Assembly (NCBI RefSeq): GCF_000150955.2
Contig: NC_011695.1
Coordinates: forward strand, 186,001-250,000
From: Phaeodactylum tricornutum CCAP 1055/1
Taxonomy: Eukaryota > Bacillariophyta > Bacillariophyceae > Surirellales > Neidiaceae
Direction: 5' to 3'
Length of the DNA stretch: 64,000 nt
Shown here: positions 19,794 to 30,375 of the stretch, piece by piece
How positions within the stretch are numbered: the stretch's first letter is position 1
How the letters are laid out: each line of letters begins with the position of its first letter
Made by a program: the position numbers and the translations under genes
Notes under the pieces: generated by a model
The model's input: only the letters and a program-made list of their open reading frames with translations
The model's database searches: none
What the model was told of the DNA's origin: nothing

Positions 19794-22097
19794 ATGGTAC
19801 GACCCCTGTGGGTGCTAGTTCTTGCGTTGGTCGGAGTCGTCTTGGAATCGGTTGCAGCCCACAGTCAGGAGAATTTTGGTGGGTTCTGCGGCGGCGGAGA
19901 TGGAACGCCGACTTGTGCGATTGGAATTTGCAGCTCCCACAGCTTATGTGGCCCCTGTGAGGTTGGAACTTGCGAAACTTCCCTGGCGTGCTCCCTTGAT
20001 GGAACAAACACAATTTGTGCAGGCTCGGACTTGGAACGACGATTGAAACAGAAGTTGCCGCTGCGAGAGTCCGAGGCACCAACATCAACATCACCGACTC
20101 TCACGGAAAACGACTATTATTGTACCGGAAAATGTACCTGTGCTGCAAACTTTTGCAACTCGGATAACGACTGTGGCGGGGGAAGAGAGTACTGCCAAGG
20201 AGGTAATGTCTCCTCGATGTTTGGCTATAACATGACAACAGCTTGTTCCGGTACCTGTGTTCCGGCCCTTCAACTCGACGCGTGTGGCGCTGGTCTGTGC
20301 ACAACAGACGTTGATTGCGGCAGCGAGAACAAAACGTGTCTAAATCTAGTTGGTGAAGAATGTGGGGGCTTTTGCAACGGGCTAGCATCCACTGTCAGCC
20401 ACGACAGACACGAAATCTCTGTTCCTTCCGCGTGTGCCGACCGTTCGTGCAGTTCCGATTCTGAATGCAAAACAGGAAACGAATTTTGTCTCGACTTTAA
20501 TAGCAAGGTTCCTTGCAGTGGAACGTGTGCAACCACCACCACTTTAGATGCGCGGAGCTCCTGTATGATGAACACATGCTCAGTCAACCGTGACTGCATC
20601 GAGCCTTTGGAATTCTGCTCACAGGCCCAGGAAGGAACACGTTGCAGCGGCTTGTGCATTCCTATGGAAATTGAAGAAGAGGAGGAGAGTAGTACCAGAA
20701 CCAGTACAATTACAAATCCTTTCATGGGCTCCAACGACTTCTTGATGACCACCAACGAAGGTGTCTTTCAGGTTACTGGCTGCGCAATTGGGGCGTGTAG
20801 CTCAGACAGTGATTGCAGCGCTGATTCAGAGTTTTGCTTTGTTTCTGCAGATTCACCGTCCTGCTCAGGAGTCTGCTTACCATTAGAAGAGATTGAAGTT
20901 AACGGTTCCTGCACGCTTTCGTCATGTACTTTTGATGAAGACTGCAACATTGGATTGGAAACCTGCGTGGGCGGGGGTAGCGTCTTTACTCCTTGTTCAG
21001 GTTCCTGCCTCTTGCTTGATATTGAAGAAGAGGGAGACGATAGCCTTGTCGTCGTTAGCGAATGCTCTAACTCGACCTGCAGGTCTGACTTGGACTGCAT
21101 TACGGAACTCGAAGTTTGCGATGGAATGGATACGCAGAACAATGACACTTGTTCTGGGGTTTGCATTTCAATCGATGGGCAGCTTTGTCCGTTGGAGAGC
21201 TGCAATTCCGACGACGATTGCATCGATCTGACTGCTGTTTGCCAAAACGCCACCGACAATTTCACTTGTTCCGGAACCTGCGAATCTATTCAGTGTCCCG
21301 TAACTGACGAGGAGGTACAATCGTGCAGTATGGATAATGATTGTCTTTCCGGATTGGAATCATGCCAAGGATTCGATCTGCAATTCGCTTGCAGTGGGAC
21401 ATGCTCAATCTTGGCTGGCGAATGTCCGGAAGAGGTTTGTTCGAGCGACGCAGATTGTTCAGATGGCGTAGTCTGTCGAAATATCGACGAAGAGGACCCT
21501 ACTTGTTCGGGGACATGTCGCTCTTTTTCTAGCTGCGGGGGCCTCACGTGCAGCACTGACGGGGACTGCCGGCCTGGCCTGGAATCGTGCGAAGGAGAGA
21601 GCGACTTTTCTTGCTCGGGAAATTGTACCCCAGTCGAGTGTCCAGTTTTTCTGTCGTGCGGCAGAGACGCTGACTGCCAAGAAGGCCTGGAACAATGTCA
21701 AGACTTTGATGGCGTGACGTCTTGTTCTGGAGTTTGTTTAATCCCCAGCTGTCGAGAGGTTGGCTCCGAAAACAGCTGCTCACAGAATTCAGACTGCAAC
21801 GGATTAGAGTTCGAATGCATCGGTTTCGACGGGGAAAGAGCTTGTACTGGCCAATGCGTCCGTATGCCTTGCCCCGGGGAGACCTGCTCGACCACGAGTG
21901 AGTGCATTGACGGACAAAAATGTTCTGGTGCAGATGATAATGAACCGTGCAGCGGTAGCTGCGAAACCTTTTCACTACGATTCCGCAATTATCGTGGCGA
22001 GCAGTTGCCAAACTTTGGCAAAGGATTTGATTTCGGGACATTATTCTTTACGAAACGAACGGTATTTGTGAATAAAAGGCGTTCAAACAATGATTGA
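19794..22097 (+). CDS. Secreted protein with about 15 tandem cysteine-rich repeats
   Basis: 767 residues beginning with a signal peptide (VLVLALVGVVLESVAAHS). From about residue 30 to 735 it is built of units of 35-55 residues with the pattern C-x3-5-C-x-x-D-x-D-C-x4-E-x-C-x(n)-C-S-G-x-C; examples are CSSDSDCSADSEFC and PCSGSCLL. I count about 15 units; later ones are more regular than the first three. Each has six cysteines, so three disulfides per unit is likely. Acidic linkers (IEEEEES, IEEEGDDS) and sequons such as NMT, NKT, NDT and NFT occur. No membrane segment or GPI tail is evident; the last 40 residues are basic. Probably an extracellular or cell-wall protein; the family is not known to me. 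Confidence 0.8.
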   Translation: MVRPLWVLVLALVGVVLESVAAHSQENFGGFCGGGDGTPTCAIGICSSHSLCGPCEVGTCETSLACSLDGTNTICAGSDLERRLKQKLPLRESEAPTSTSPTLTENDYYCTGKCTCAANFCNSDNDCGGGREYCQGGNVSSMFGYNMTTACSGTCVPALQLDACGAGLCTTDVDCGSENKTCLNLVGEECGGFCNGLASTVSHDRHEISVPSACADRSCSSDSECKTGNEFCLDFNSKVPCSGTCATTTTLDARSSCMMNTCSVNRDCIEPLEFCSQAQEGTRCSGLCIPMEIEEEEESSTRTSTITNPFMGSNDFLMTTNEGVFQVTGCAIGACSSDSDCSADSEFCFVSADSPSCSGVCLPLEEIEVNGSCTLSSCTFDEDCNIGLETCVGGGSVFTPCSGSCLLLDIEEEGDDSLVVVSECSNSTCRSDLDCITELEVCDGMDTQNNDTCSGVCISIDGQLCPLESCNSDDDCIDLTAVCQNATDNFTCSGTCESIQCPVTDEEVQSCSMDNDCLSGLESCQGFDLQFACSGTCSILAGECPEEVCSSDADCSDGVVCRNIDEEDPTCSGTCRSFSSCGGLTCSTDGDCRPGLESCEGESDFSCSGNCTPVECPVFLSCGRDADCQEGLEQCQDFDGVTSCSGVCLIPSCREVGSENSCSQNSDCNGLEFECIGFDGERACTGQCVRMPCPGETCSTTSECIDGQKCSGADDNEPCSGSCETFSLRFRNYRGEQLPNFGKGFDFGTLFFTKRTVFVNKRRSNND

Positions 22098-23293
22098 GAT
22101 CCTAAACGCATGTCAATACCTCCCAAAGAATCCTGATTGTGCCGCGGTCGTAGCTACATTAGAGAATGACCAAGACCGTTCCGCGTGGAATTCGCTGGAG
22201 AGTGTTGACGCCGCAATTGAAGCTTGACGACAAACAGCAAACAATTTAAAAACAAAGAGCATCGCAAAAGTATTTTGATTAGCGAAGAGGTTGTGATCCT
22301 GACTGTGAGAATGTTCCGTAGACTCTTGGCGAAGAAAACCAGGTACTCTTATTTCCTCACAGAGTTTCGATTTACATATAAAGTACGTTGCATGACCTGC
22401 AAAATTTTGTACACTTTTAATAACAATTCCCTTACTGTTAGTTTGTTGTCCCAGAAGGGAAGACCATGGCGGGAGAACAGAAACATGAAGCTGAATTCGC
22501 CGTAAAACACCATATCTTGCATCCCAATCCCTTTTGTGCATGCTCGAAAAAGATATCCACTACTGGTATGGGTGAAAATTGATGCACAGTGTTGTTGCTT
22601 GCCTATCTCCAGACGTTTACAGTAATACAGTGCAGAATTCAAATCAAAAAGCTGGAATACAAGGTAATTATGGTCGAACCGCTTTTTTTGGGAAAGGCAA
22701 CTCTCTTTGACGTAACGAGAGTCCTGATGTGCACCGTTGCGGAAAAAATTTGGGAAAGTTCTATCGAGGAACCCATTTCCGTGACAAAAGTCAAACTTTA
22801 AAAAAGGTTGTGACAACCGACAAGAAGTTTCTTACTGTAAATAGCAAATGAAACCATATTACTTGTAGGTTAAACACATGATGATCTTGCAAACAAACAT
22901 CACTCCTTTGCCTTTTCAACGGAACTGCAACTCCGCAGAATGACACTGTCTCTCAAAGTGTTATTCTTTACGGTAGTTATACCTGACAAAACGTTGTCGG
23001 TGATCAACTCCTTTCGCGGAACGGAAACAGGCGTCCGTACTGCGGACAATTTTCTGTATTTTACGACGAAATTGCGTCGACGAACCGGTTTCTAATACCA
23101 AGTAAAAAGGAACCGGTCCCAAGGCATCCCTTCGTCCAGAAAAGACGTCTTTAACGGAGTGGATCGGGTAGCCTTTTCGAACAGTTCCGACTCCGAAGTA
23201 ACTCACCGCAGTGCGCTCGCGTCACGGATCATTGAAGCTGAATTAAAGTCCGCTTTCACGACATTGTCTTGCCTCGCTATCTGACACTCCTAG
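22098..23293. other. AT-rich intergenic region with motif copies; may hold the WD40 gene's first exon
   Basis: Contains TGACTGTGA (22300-22308), TTACTGTTA (22432-22440) and TTACTGTAA (22832-22840). Open frames (for example 155 codons on the minus strand at 22349-22816) have no recognisable content. The first exon of the following WD40 gene must lie in or before this region, since no ATG precedes its open frame; one candidate ATG is at 22940. Confidence 0.4.
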
Positions 23294-25831
23294 CGCTTTC
23301 TTGGCGTCGCTGATCGGACTCGTGTTGTTGACCGGCAACAATCTAAGAACGACACCATTTCGGACGGAGAAACGATCGCGGCGGACGCACGTGCCATCGC
23401 GGAGGCGTTTGGTAAACTCGAAATTGCTCCCGAGCACGAGGGCATCGACACTGGATTTGTGACGGACGACGTTGACGAACCTGTCTATACCACGGCAACG
23501 GCTGCCACAACGCTTCCCGACGCGTTGCTGCAGCAAGTCGTTTCCGAAGACGAGGAGGAAAACGATCGGTATATTCTGGATCCGTTGGATCTTGACAGGA
23601 CTTCGGCACAACTAGAACCCGAAGACGACTGGTTTACTCAAGACGAACTTGCTGCGGCATTGCGAGGGTTGGACCCCAGTCAAGACTTGCTGTGTCCGCC
23701 GGATTCTTCCTGGCAAAGCGACGAGGCGAGCGACGAAGACTTGCCCGATCAGGATCAGGAACTCCCGGAAATCGATATATTGGATCTGGCTTACGACGGT
23801 GATTTTCTGGCTTCCAACGGAGGCGAATTTTCTTTGGACAAAAGTCTTTTCGAACCTCTACAAGATCTCGATTACGGTTTTGATCACGGATCGATCGACA
23901 GCCCTAGGAACTGTCATACAAGCGAGGAATCACTGATACCTACGAGTGACGTGGGGGCTCCTGATTGTAACAAAAGCAACGCGATCGAACTTTTGGAGCA
24001 ATTGGAATCTCTTACGCTCGACTATCATCAGGATACAGAACGAGAGGAGAACTTTGAAGAAATAGACAACAACGAAATAAGCTTGGAGCAAGAGTTGCCA
24101 CCGTGGCTATTCTGTCAACCTTGCAACTCCAATTCATCGGACCTTGAAGCACTGGAGCCACTACTAACCGCATCAACTGAAAACTACGTCGAACGCAATC
24201 GTTACGACGAACAAGCCCTGGATTCATTGCTGGATTTGCGCGGCTTAACATTGGAAGACTACTCGGAATACTGCCTACCTCAGGGTGATTTAGAACAATT
24301 GGATACGGAGGAACCGACTAGAAAAATGCTACCCTCGCTTTCGGACAACGCGACGTCGGTTACAACAGGTGTTGATATTCGACCTGATGTGCAAAGGTTG
24401 GCACAACCCATTTTGCAGACTTTTGATGCGATCTATGAATCAGAACTCAGCAAAGCGGAAACGACCGGAACAGTAGCGAAACAAAGCACTGCTAAGCCAC
24501 CCCGGAGCGAACGACTCTGTTTAGGGCACAAGGAACGGATTCTTGGTTTGGATTTGTCTCCGTGCGGTCAGTACTTGGCGACAGCCAGTCAAGATTCAAC
24601 CGTTCGCGTATGGTCAACCGACACGAACCAATTGCTCGCAACAGTGCCGCACAATTCGGCCTATGAATGTTTGAGAGTAGTCTGGGCTAGTCCACAATGG
24701 GCTGAAAACAATATAGATCGTAACGGTTGTGCTTGCCCTTACTTGCTGGCGACGGGCGGTGCCGATGGAATTGTTCGATTATTTCGGAGTGAGAAGCCGA
24801 CCGAGTGGGTATTGTGTGCCACTTTGGACCATGCGGAAATGAATCATTTTGAGGGCGAAGAAGAGGCCGATACACCTCAAGTATATGCACTTCAATTCAT
24901 TGATCATTGGAAAGCTTTGCCGGGTTCAAAAGAATCTGACACGAATTCGTTCCTCTTGACATCATCGGATGACCACGTTCATCTATGGGAAATTTGTTCT
25001 AAATCCGAGGGGAAAAAAGAAGAATCCGACAATGACAGCGGCGAATCGGGGAATCTTCGGTTGCGTGAAGTCTTTAGTATGCACTTTGGCGATATGCATA
25101 ATCAGGCCTATGGCGTGCAAGTCGGGCATGTTACAGCTGCCGGGCTCGACATTGCGGATGCCACGACCAGCCCTATCCCTATAAGTAGCGGTGGAGATTC
25201 AGGTGTTTTTGGCGGAGATCGTAATCCGAGAGGCCTCGTGTACGTTTTTGATGCGCGGTATTGTGAAGCGAACGGACTTCTGGGAGCCGCTCTATCGGAT
25301 GGAACCTTGCGCCTCGTCAATGGACGTGGGGTATGTCTTTCGTTGTTGCAGCTACCCGGTCATCGCTCGCACTTAACTTCACTTGCTTGGGATCGAACGG
25401 GAGAATGTCTCGCAACTTGCGTAGCGACAGGGCATTTAATTACATGGGGAGTCTCCGTTGATGAATACGCCAATCGTGTGCACGCCACCTGTCGTGCTGT
25501 GATGGAAGGTGGCCACGACAAAGGTCGACCTCTGTTTGGTACGGAATTTGTAGGGCGTGATGGGGATGAGGAAGATGATCTTTTGATTTCATGGGGTGTC
25601 GATGGGCGGCTTTGTTTGTGGGATTCTTTTTCCACTGACGAAATAGATCGACCGCTAGCCGTGCTCTTACACAAACCGGAATATCCTATATACGCAGTGG
25701 ACTTAATGCAAGATGCTTTTATTGCGGTTGGCGGCGGCACGGGGGATGGTGGAGGTTTTGTCGGCATTCCTGTTCATCTTTACAAATTTCCACCGAAAGA
25801 AAAGGCATCACCAGACCCTCTCCAAGGATAG
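23294..25831 (+). CDS. WD40-repeat protein with acidic N-terminal region (5' exon unresolved)
   Basis: The frame is open from 23294 (just after an in-frame TAG that could be part of a CCTAG splice acceptor) to 25831, yet the first in-frame Met lies deep inside, so an upstream exon is required. The first 330 residues or so are acidic and Asp/Leu/Gln rich (LDPLDLDRTSAQLEPEDDW). The C-terminal half has WD repeats: LGLDLSPCGQYLATASQDST then VRVWS, LLATGGADGIVRLFRSEK, FLLTSSDDHVHLWEI, AALSDGTLRLVNGRG, LAWDRTGECLATCVATGHLI and LISWGVDGRLCLWDS. These form a beta-propeller, normally a protein-binding platform. Partners are unknown. Confidence 0.8.
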   Translation, partial: RFLGVADRTRVVDRQQSKNDTISDGETIAADARAIAEAFGKLEIAPEHEGIDTGFVTDDVDEPVYTTATAATTLPDALLQQVVSEDEEENDRYILDPLDLDRTSAQLEPEDDWFTQDELAAALRGLDPSQDLLCPPDSSWQSDEASDEDLPDQDQELPEIDILDLAYDGDFLASNGGEFSLDKSLFEPLQDLDYGFDHGSIDSPRNCHTSEESLIPTSDVGAPDCNKSNAIELLEQLESLTLDYHQDTEREENFEEIDNNEISLEQELPPWLFCQPCNSNSSDLEALEPLLTASTENYVERNRYDEQALDSLLDLRGLTLEDYSEYCLPQGDLEQLDTEEPTRKMLPSLSDNATSVTTGVDIRPDVQRLAQPILQTFDAIYESELSKAETTGTVAKQSTAKPPRSERLCLGHKERILGLDLSPCGQYLATASQDSTVRVWSTDTNQLLATVPHNSAYECLRVVWASPQWAENNIDRNGCACPYLLATGGADGIVRLFRSEKPTEWVLCATLDHAEMNHFEGEEEADTPQVYALQFIDHWKALPGSKESDTNSFLLTSSDDHVHLWEICSKSEGKKEESDNDSGESGNLRLREVFSMHFGDMHNQAYGVQVGHVTAAGLDIADATTSPIPISSGGDSGVFGGDRNPRGLVYVFDARYCEANGLLGAALSDGTLRLVNGRGVCLSLLQLPGHRSHLTSLAWDRTGECLATCVATGHLITWGVSVDEYANRVHATCRAVMEGGHDKGRPLFGTEFVGRDGDEEDDLLISWGVDGRLCLWDSFSTDEIDRPLAVLLHKPEYPIYAVDLMQDAFIAVGGGTGDGGGFVGIPVHLYKFPPKEKASPDPLQG

Positions 25832-27073
25832 AGACCAACTCTAAAAACGAAAAGTCGAGTCGGTACTGTGTTATCTACGGATATTGGTAGGGAAGATGAG
25901 AACATCTAGCATGGCAGTCGCTCTTGTCGGCGTAAAAACTAATATTACGTCATCAACCAGGTAGGTTGTTCATATTATTGGGTCGTCCTACGCCTTTAAA
26001 TCAGTCTATCTCATGCGTACTTATGCTGCTAGTGAATCTGTTTATATTTACTCATACTGTTTGCGCATTGCTTCTTTTCCTTCGAGCTCAGTTGTAGTTA
26101 GTTCGCTCCTGCTGTCTCTCTTTTTGATGCTCTTTCCAGACCACCAATCCTTTGACTTATGCGTAGATGGAACAGCGTCTTTGGTTTTATGTCGCGTCAG
26201 TGCAATGCCAGAACTCTTAAGCGGTCCTCGGAGTCATTGGAAGTTGTTACAGATTTCCTCGCGAATGGACTTCTCATCAATGCGAAGCTTGTTGGTAATA
26301 GAACCGTAAATTATAGTCTGCTAGAGTCTTCATCAAGTGGATGCTAGAAAATATTCAATGTCAAGTATAAGCCTGTGAAGACAGGTTGGATCGGGTGATG
26401 TCAACGAAGTCGGTCATGTGCGCTTCAATCTTGTGAGTCTTAGCAGTGATCGTTTCTTTACAGCTCTAAATTAAAGTGGACCCTATCAGATTGATGTACA
26501 CTTATACTCAGCGTATGGCCGTTTCAGGTCTTGAATGTTGCCATGCTCATTGACATGGTGTGTATGAGGGTAAACTATCTGCAATTTTATAGTGTCTAGA
26601 CCCGTGGGATTGACCACACATATAAAGAGTGTATATATTTGGACCACATGTGAACCTGAATTGTATTCGGTAGGTGCTCACGAATGAGTTGCTAGACATC
26701 TTTGAAGGGATTGATGCGTTACGGGCAGCAACCGACAACTTTGTAGGAATGAGGTCTCTTAACCTTACATACTGTTGTAAGAATCCCACGAAACCAATTA
26801 ACATCGAGATTGCTAGTCAGACGTTCCACCTTACAAAAGGGAAAAACCAAAATTTTAACCACAAATTCCCCACTTTTCTTATACAAAATGTTTTTCTTCT
26901 CGAGAAGGGTTAACAAAAACGATTCATTCGGATCCCATGAGTGTCAAAGTAAGACCGAAGACCGTCCTTTAACAATGACTTTCAAATGACATTTCCAGAA
27001 GCTCAATCGACAAGTCGATGCGCTCACAAAACACGAATCTTGGCAAACCAAATCGCTTCCGAAATCCAATATT
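25832..27073. other. AT-rich intergenic region, no gene seen
   Basis: About 1.2 kb between two plus-strand genes. Reading frames are below 100 codons and show no family features. It probably carries the chitinase promoter. Confidence 0.4.
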
Positions 27074-28651
27074 ATGACGATTGCCATCTACCAGTCGATT
27101 TTCTCGTTAATTCTCGTTGGAGGATTTCTTTCTTCAACCTCACTTGCTGCTACCTGCAGTGGGGGCACGATAGGCGACGGTATCTGTGTCGACAACACCT
27201 TGTGCTGTTCACGATTTGGCTGGTGCGGATTAGGTCCCGATTGGTGTGATGAAGGCAATACAGCATCCCCTCCTACTCCTGCTGCAGCTCCAACCATAAC
27301 AGGCTCACCGCCCTCACCGGTTCCACCTACAGTTCCCGTCATACTAAATGACGACTCTCGAATGATTGCCTACATGGGAAACTGGCATACCTGTCCGACA
27401 GCCGCGCAACTCACTCAGTACACGCACGTGGTCTTAGCATTTGCAGTTTCGTATACTTGGGCTCCTGGTAAGAACCAATGTGATACACAGTGTAACATTG
27501 CCACACCGCCTGTTTGCAACAATGCACCGAACGACTCTTTGATCAGCGACCTACACGCCGCTGGCAAGAAGATCATTCTCAGTTTCGGCGGTGCTGGTAT
27601 GGGAGGAAGCTGGTCGTCCTCACAGGATGACTGCTGGGACTACTGTTTCGGGAAAGAAGAGAAGGTTGTTTCGCGCCTGACTGAGATTATTGATGACATG
27701 AACTTGGACGGTATCGATATTGACTACGAGTATTTTTACGAAGACAATCAGAATGGCTCGGGATTTACTAAGGGAGCACAAGCCCAGAAGTTCCTTACAG
27801 AAATTACTGTCGGCCTGCGCAATAGTCTTCCAGCTGGATCGATTGTCACCCATGCTCCTATGGATTCTGATTTGGTTCCGGGAAAAGCATTCTATAAGTT
27901 GTTGAAGGATATCAGTGGAACTTTGGATTTCATCATGCCACAGTATTACAATGGCCTGGTGCGTCCAGCCTTGGATGGAGTTGATGGATCTGGATTTGGG
28001 CAAGAAACATCTATATCCCTTTACTCTCAGTTGGCGAACGATTATTTTGGTGGTGACGCCACCAAAATTGTATTCGGGTTCTGCATCAAGGATTGTAGTG
28101 GGACTAACAGCAATGCCAACGCGGTTCAGGCGGCAGCGGTCATGAGCGAATTAAGCAGCGTGTACGACTGCAACGGTGGAGCCTTCTTTTGGGTTGTCAA
28201 TGATGATACTAATGGGTCTTGGTCCTCCCAAGTGAACCAAGTTGTGCAGCTCAATGCTGGGTGTGCGGCGTCAAACTCTCCCAGTACTGTCGCTCCCTCG
28301 TCTTTTGTTGCCACGACCCATCCTAGTGCTGCTCCGACCAAACAACCGAACCAAAGTCCCATGGCTGCACCCACGAAGGGAACGCCGAACCCGTCTTTCG
28401 CACCCACCAGCAAACCTTCGCTCCGCGCCACTACTGCACCCAGCAACGCAGATGGTTTCGAAGAAACCAAATGTTGCCCGCCGGACTTCACAGGACTGCG
28501 GGCCTTGGACAATTGTTCCAAGTTTTTCCACTGTGTGGGTGGTGCCGTTGTGGGTCCAGAGACAAGTTGTGGCAGTGGGTTGTTGTTTGACCAGAAGTTC
28601 ATGTACTGTAACTGGAGTGACCAGGTGGCTTGTGTTCCCAACGTTTGTTAA
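27074..28651 (+). CDS. Secreted GH18 chitinase with CBM18 and CBM14 chitin-binding modules
   Basis: 525 residues. Signal peptide 1-26 (SLILVGGFLSSTSLAA); a hevein-like CBM18 at about 28-58 (CVDNTLCCSRFGWCG); a Pro/Thr linker; a GH18 barrel at about 95-405 with the catalytic DGIDIDYE at 212-219, whose last Glu is the proton donor, preceded by KKIILSFGGAG and followed by LDFIMPQYYN; a second linker rich in PTKxP-type repeats; and a C-terminal CBM14/peritrophin-like module at about 465-522 with six Cys. It should cut chitin outside the cell or in the wall. Diatoms of some genera spin chitin; this may act on self, parasite or prey chitin. Both modules and all active residues look intact. Confidence 0.93.
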   Translation: MTIAIYQSIFSLILVGGFLSSTSLAATCSGGTIGDGICVDNTLCCSRFGWCGLGPDWCDEGNTASPPTPAAAPTITGSPPSPVPPTVPVILNDDSRMIAYMGNWHTCPTAAQLTQYTHVVLAFAVSYTWAPGKNQCDTQCNIATPPVCNNAPNDSLISDLHAAGKKIILSFGGAGMGGSWSSSQDDCWDYCFGKEEKVVSRLTEIIDDMNLDGIDIDYEYFYEDNQNGSGFTKGAQAQKFLTEITVGLRNSLPAGSIVTHAPMDSDLVPGKAFYKLLKDISGTLDFIMPQYYNGLVRPALDGVDGSGFGQETSISLYSQLANDYFGGDATKIVFGFCIKDCSGTNSNANAVQAAAVMSELSSVYDCNGGAFFWVVNDDTNGSWSSQVNQVVQLNAGCAASNSPSTVAPSSFVATTHPSAAPTKQPNQSPMAAPTKGTPNPSFAPTSKPSLRATTAPSNADGFEETKCCPPDFTGLRALDNCSKFFHCVGGAVVGPETSCGSGLLFDQKFMYCNWSDQVACVPNVC

Positions 28652-28950
28652 AGTTGGGCCACATGCAAGCAATAACACGACACGAAAAAAAATAATAGAA
28701 AGTGCGAATTCGTGGAAAGCCAAAGTCTATTAAAAATACCTTCTATTCTCAAAGTGTAGTTTTCGGCACGTACACAAACGTGTAATGTATTGGGCTGGTC
28801 TACAGTTCGTTTTCGACCGTTCTACCGCTGTGGAATATGTATTCAGAGAATGTAAATTGGACAGTTTCCGCACGCACATTCGTCCAAAAGAGCGCGGCGT
28901 GGGTACGGCTAATCCTTGCCTCTCACAACGATCCCGACTGAGGAAATGAG
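28652..28950. other. Convergent 3' region
   Basis: Tail-to-tail space between the chitinase and the small plastid membrane-protein gene. Nothing beyond probable 3' untranslated sequence is seen. Confidence 0.4.
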
Positions 28951-29607
28951 TTAAATGTAGTATGAATCGGCAGTGCCAATTACCGGGGCTCCTCCCTGTG
29001 TGCCTGCCGCCGACAAGAGCGAAAACCCAACACTCACAATGGCCAAAAGTCCGACCCAAAACTAAGCAGAGACAAGAGACGAGCGAACGTTAGGCCATCG
29101 TAGTCTAGACATCAGCACAGCTTCCGTATGGGTCCAATCCACACAGTACAAGGAGGAGAACAACGCCGCATCCACACAGCAAAATTCACTCACTTTCCAG
29201 TCTCCTTGCAAGGATCTCCATTCTGGTACTTGGGGGATATTGGAAGCCACCTTGTTGGCTTGTTCAGTGGCTAGGTTGGCCGCACGAATGGCGGCAATTT
29301 CGGCGTCGGACTTGTAAAAATCCTTTCCGGGCCGTTTTTGGGGCATATTTTGCTTGGCTACCACCTTTTTCCATTCTCCGTCCCAATCAATATCTCCCTT
29401 GTAGGCAGCAGAGTCTTCTTCGGGCGGAAAGTCGCTGTTGCTGTCGTTCGGGCGGGGTCCATCGGGAGAGGCCGTGCCGAATACACGAGACAAGGCGTGG
29501 TTCGAACGCTGAGTTCTCGAGTGCAGGGCAAAGGCATCTGTTGTCTGTGCCAGCGCAAGGCACGACAACAAGGCCCAGAGTAAGCTACGAGAGGTATGAC
29601 TCGCCAT
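28951..29607 (-). CDS. Small plastid-targeted protein with one C-terminal membrane helix
   Basis: Exons 29194..29607 and 28951..29061, with a 132-nt intron (GTGAGT; TGCTTAG), join in phase 0 as SLQGDWK-FWVGLLAIVSVG, 174 residues. I take the ATG at 29607, since it begins a signal peptide (LLWALLSCLALAQTTDAFAL) with the AFAL plastid motif; an upstream in-frame ATG at 29658 would bury it. The mature part is hydrophilic (KGDIDWDGEWKKVVAKQ, KDFYKSDAEIAAIRAANLAT) and ends with one membrane helix and a Gly-rich tail. The family is not named to me, but short proteins of this kind, ending in a helix, are typical of thylakoid or envelope factors. Confidence 0.75.
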
Positions 29608-30375
29608 TTTTGTCGTACGGGTCGATCTGTAATTCTTATGCCTTGGTTCGTAAAGCACGTTATTGTTCTGTCTCCGGACCCGGGCGCTCGATTTGCGAGG
29701 TTGTACTGTCCTCGTGTCTTTCAGGAATTTACGCCAACTTGGCGTGGCTGTTGATTACACGCTGACTGTGTTCCCTTCCGTATCGACTCGGTCGATTCCA
29801 ATTCCCACGTCAGCAACACGGATTTTGGGTTCCATTTCCAAGGTGGTTTGCGTTCCCATTTGGTTTCCGGGTTTCTCCGTTACCGGGGGACGCTTGGACC
29901 AAAACAATGAAGCGGGAATGAATTTGATATTCAACGGAAGGCGGGGTTCGTCCGTTCAAAACAGCACGACCGAGTGTCACGGAGGGGGAGAACCAGAAAG
30001 TAACCGGAGTTGCACCTGTGTTCCCAAGCATAACCTATCACAGTCATTTCCGATCATATAAATACCCAATTTTGAGACTACTCGAGTCCGTCCGTCGGGA
30101 GGATTTTCGTGTACGGAGAAAGTGCCGCACCGCATCGCATCATTCTTGTGGAGCGCACATTGCTGTATTATCTTGCTGTTAGTATCGATCGAATCAGCTT
30201 TCTAGCGGGTTGGCTCATTGAAAGTCCGTTCGAGAGTGAAACTATCTCGCATTATATTTGCCAGTGTGTAGCTTTTGTCCTTCCTTTGTCGAGCCCAGCC
30301 CACGAACTGTTCGTCCGGTTTCGAAAATTCGAAACCAAAACAACCTAAAGACATTTGTATCCGAACCTGAACACC
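29608..30375. other. Divergent intergenic region with TCACAGTCA
   Basis: About 0.77 kb between two start codons. TCACAGTCA at 30038-30046 is the exact reverse complement of the TGACTGTGA found at 13681, 22300, 37773, 42120 and 59224; TGACTGTGT lies at 29763. No gene seen. Confidence 0.4.

Noticed and set aside
22349-22816. 155-codon minus-strand frame as a gene
   Set aside because: No domain, signal or splice support; it lies in AT-rich spacer.
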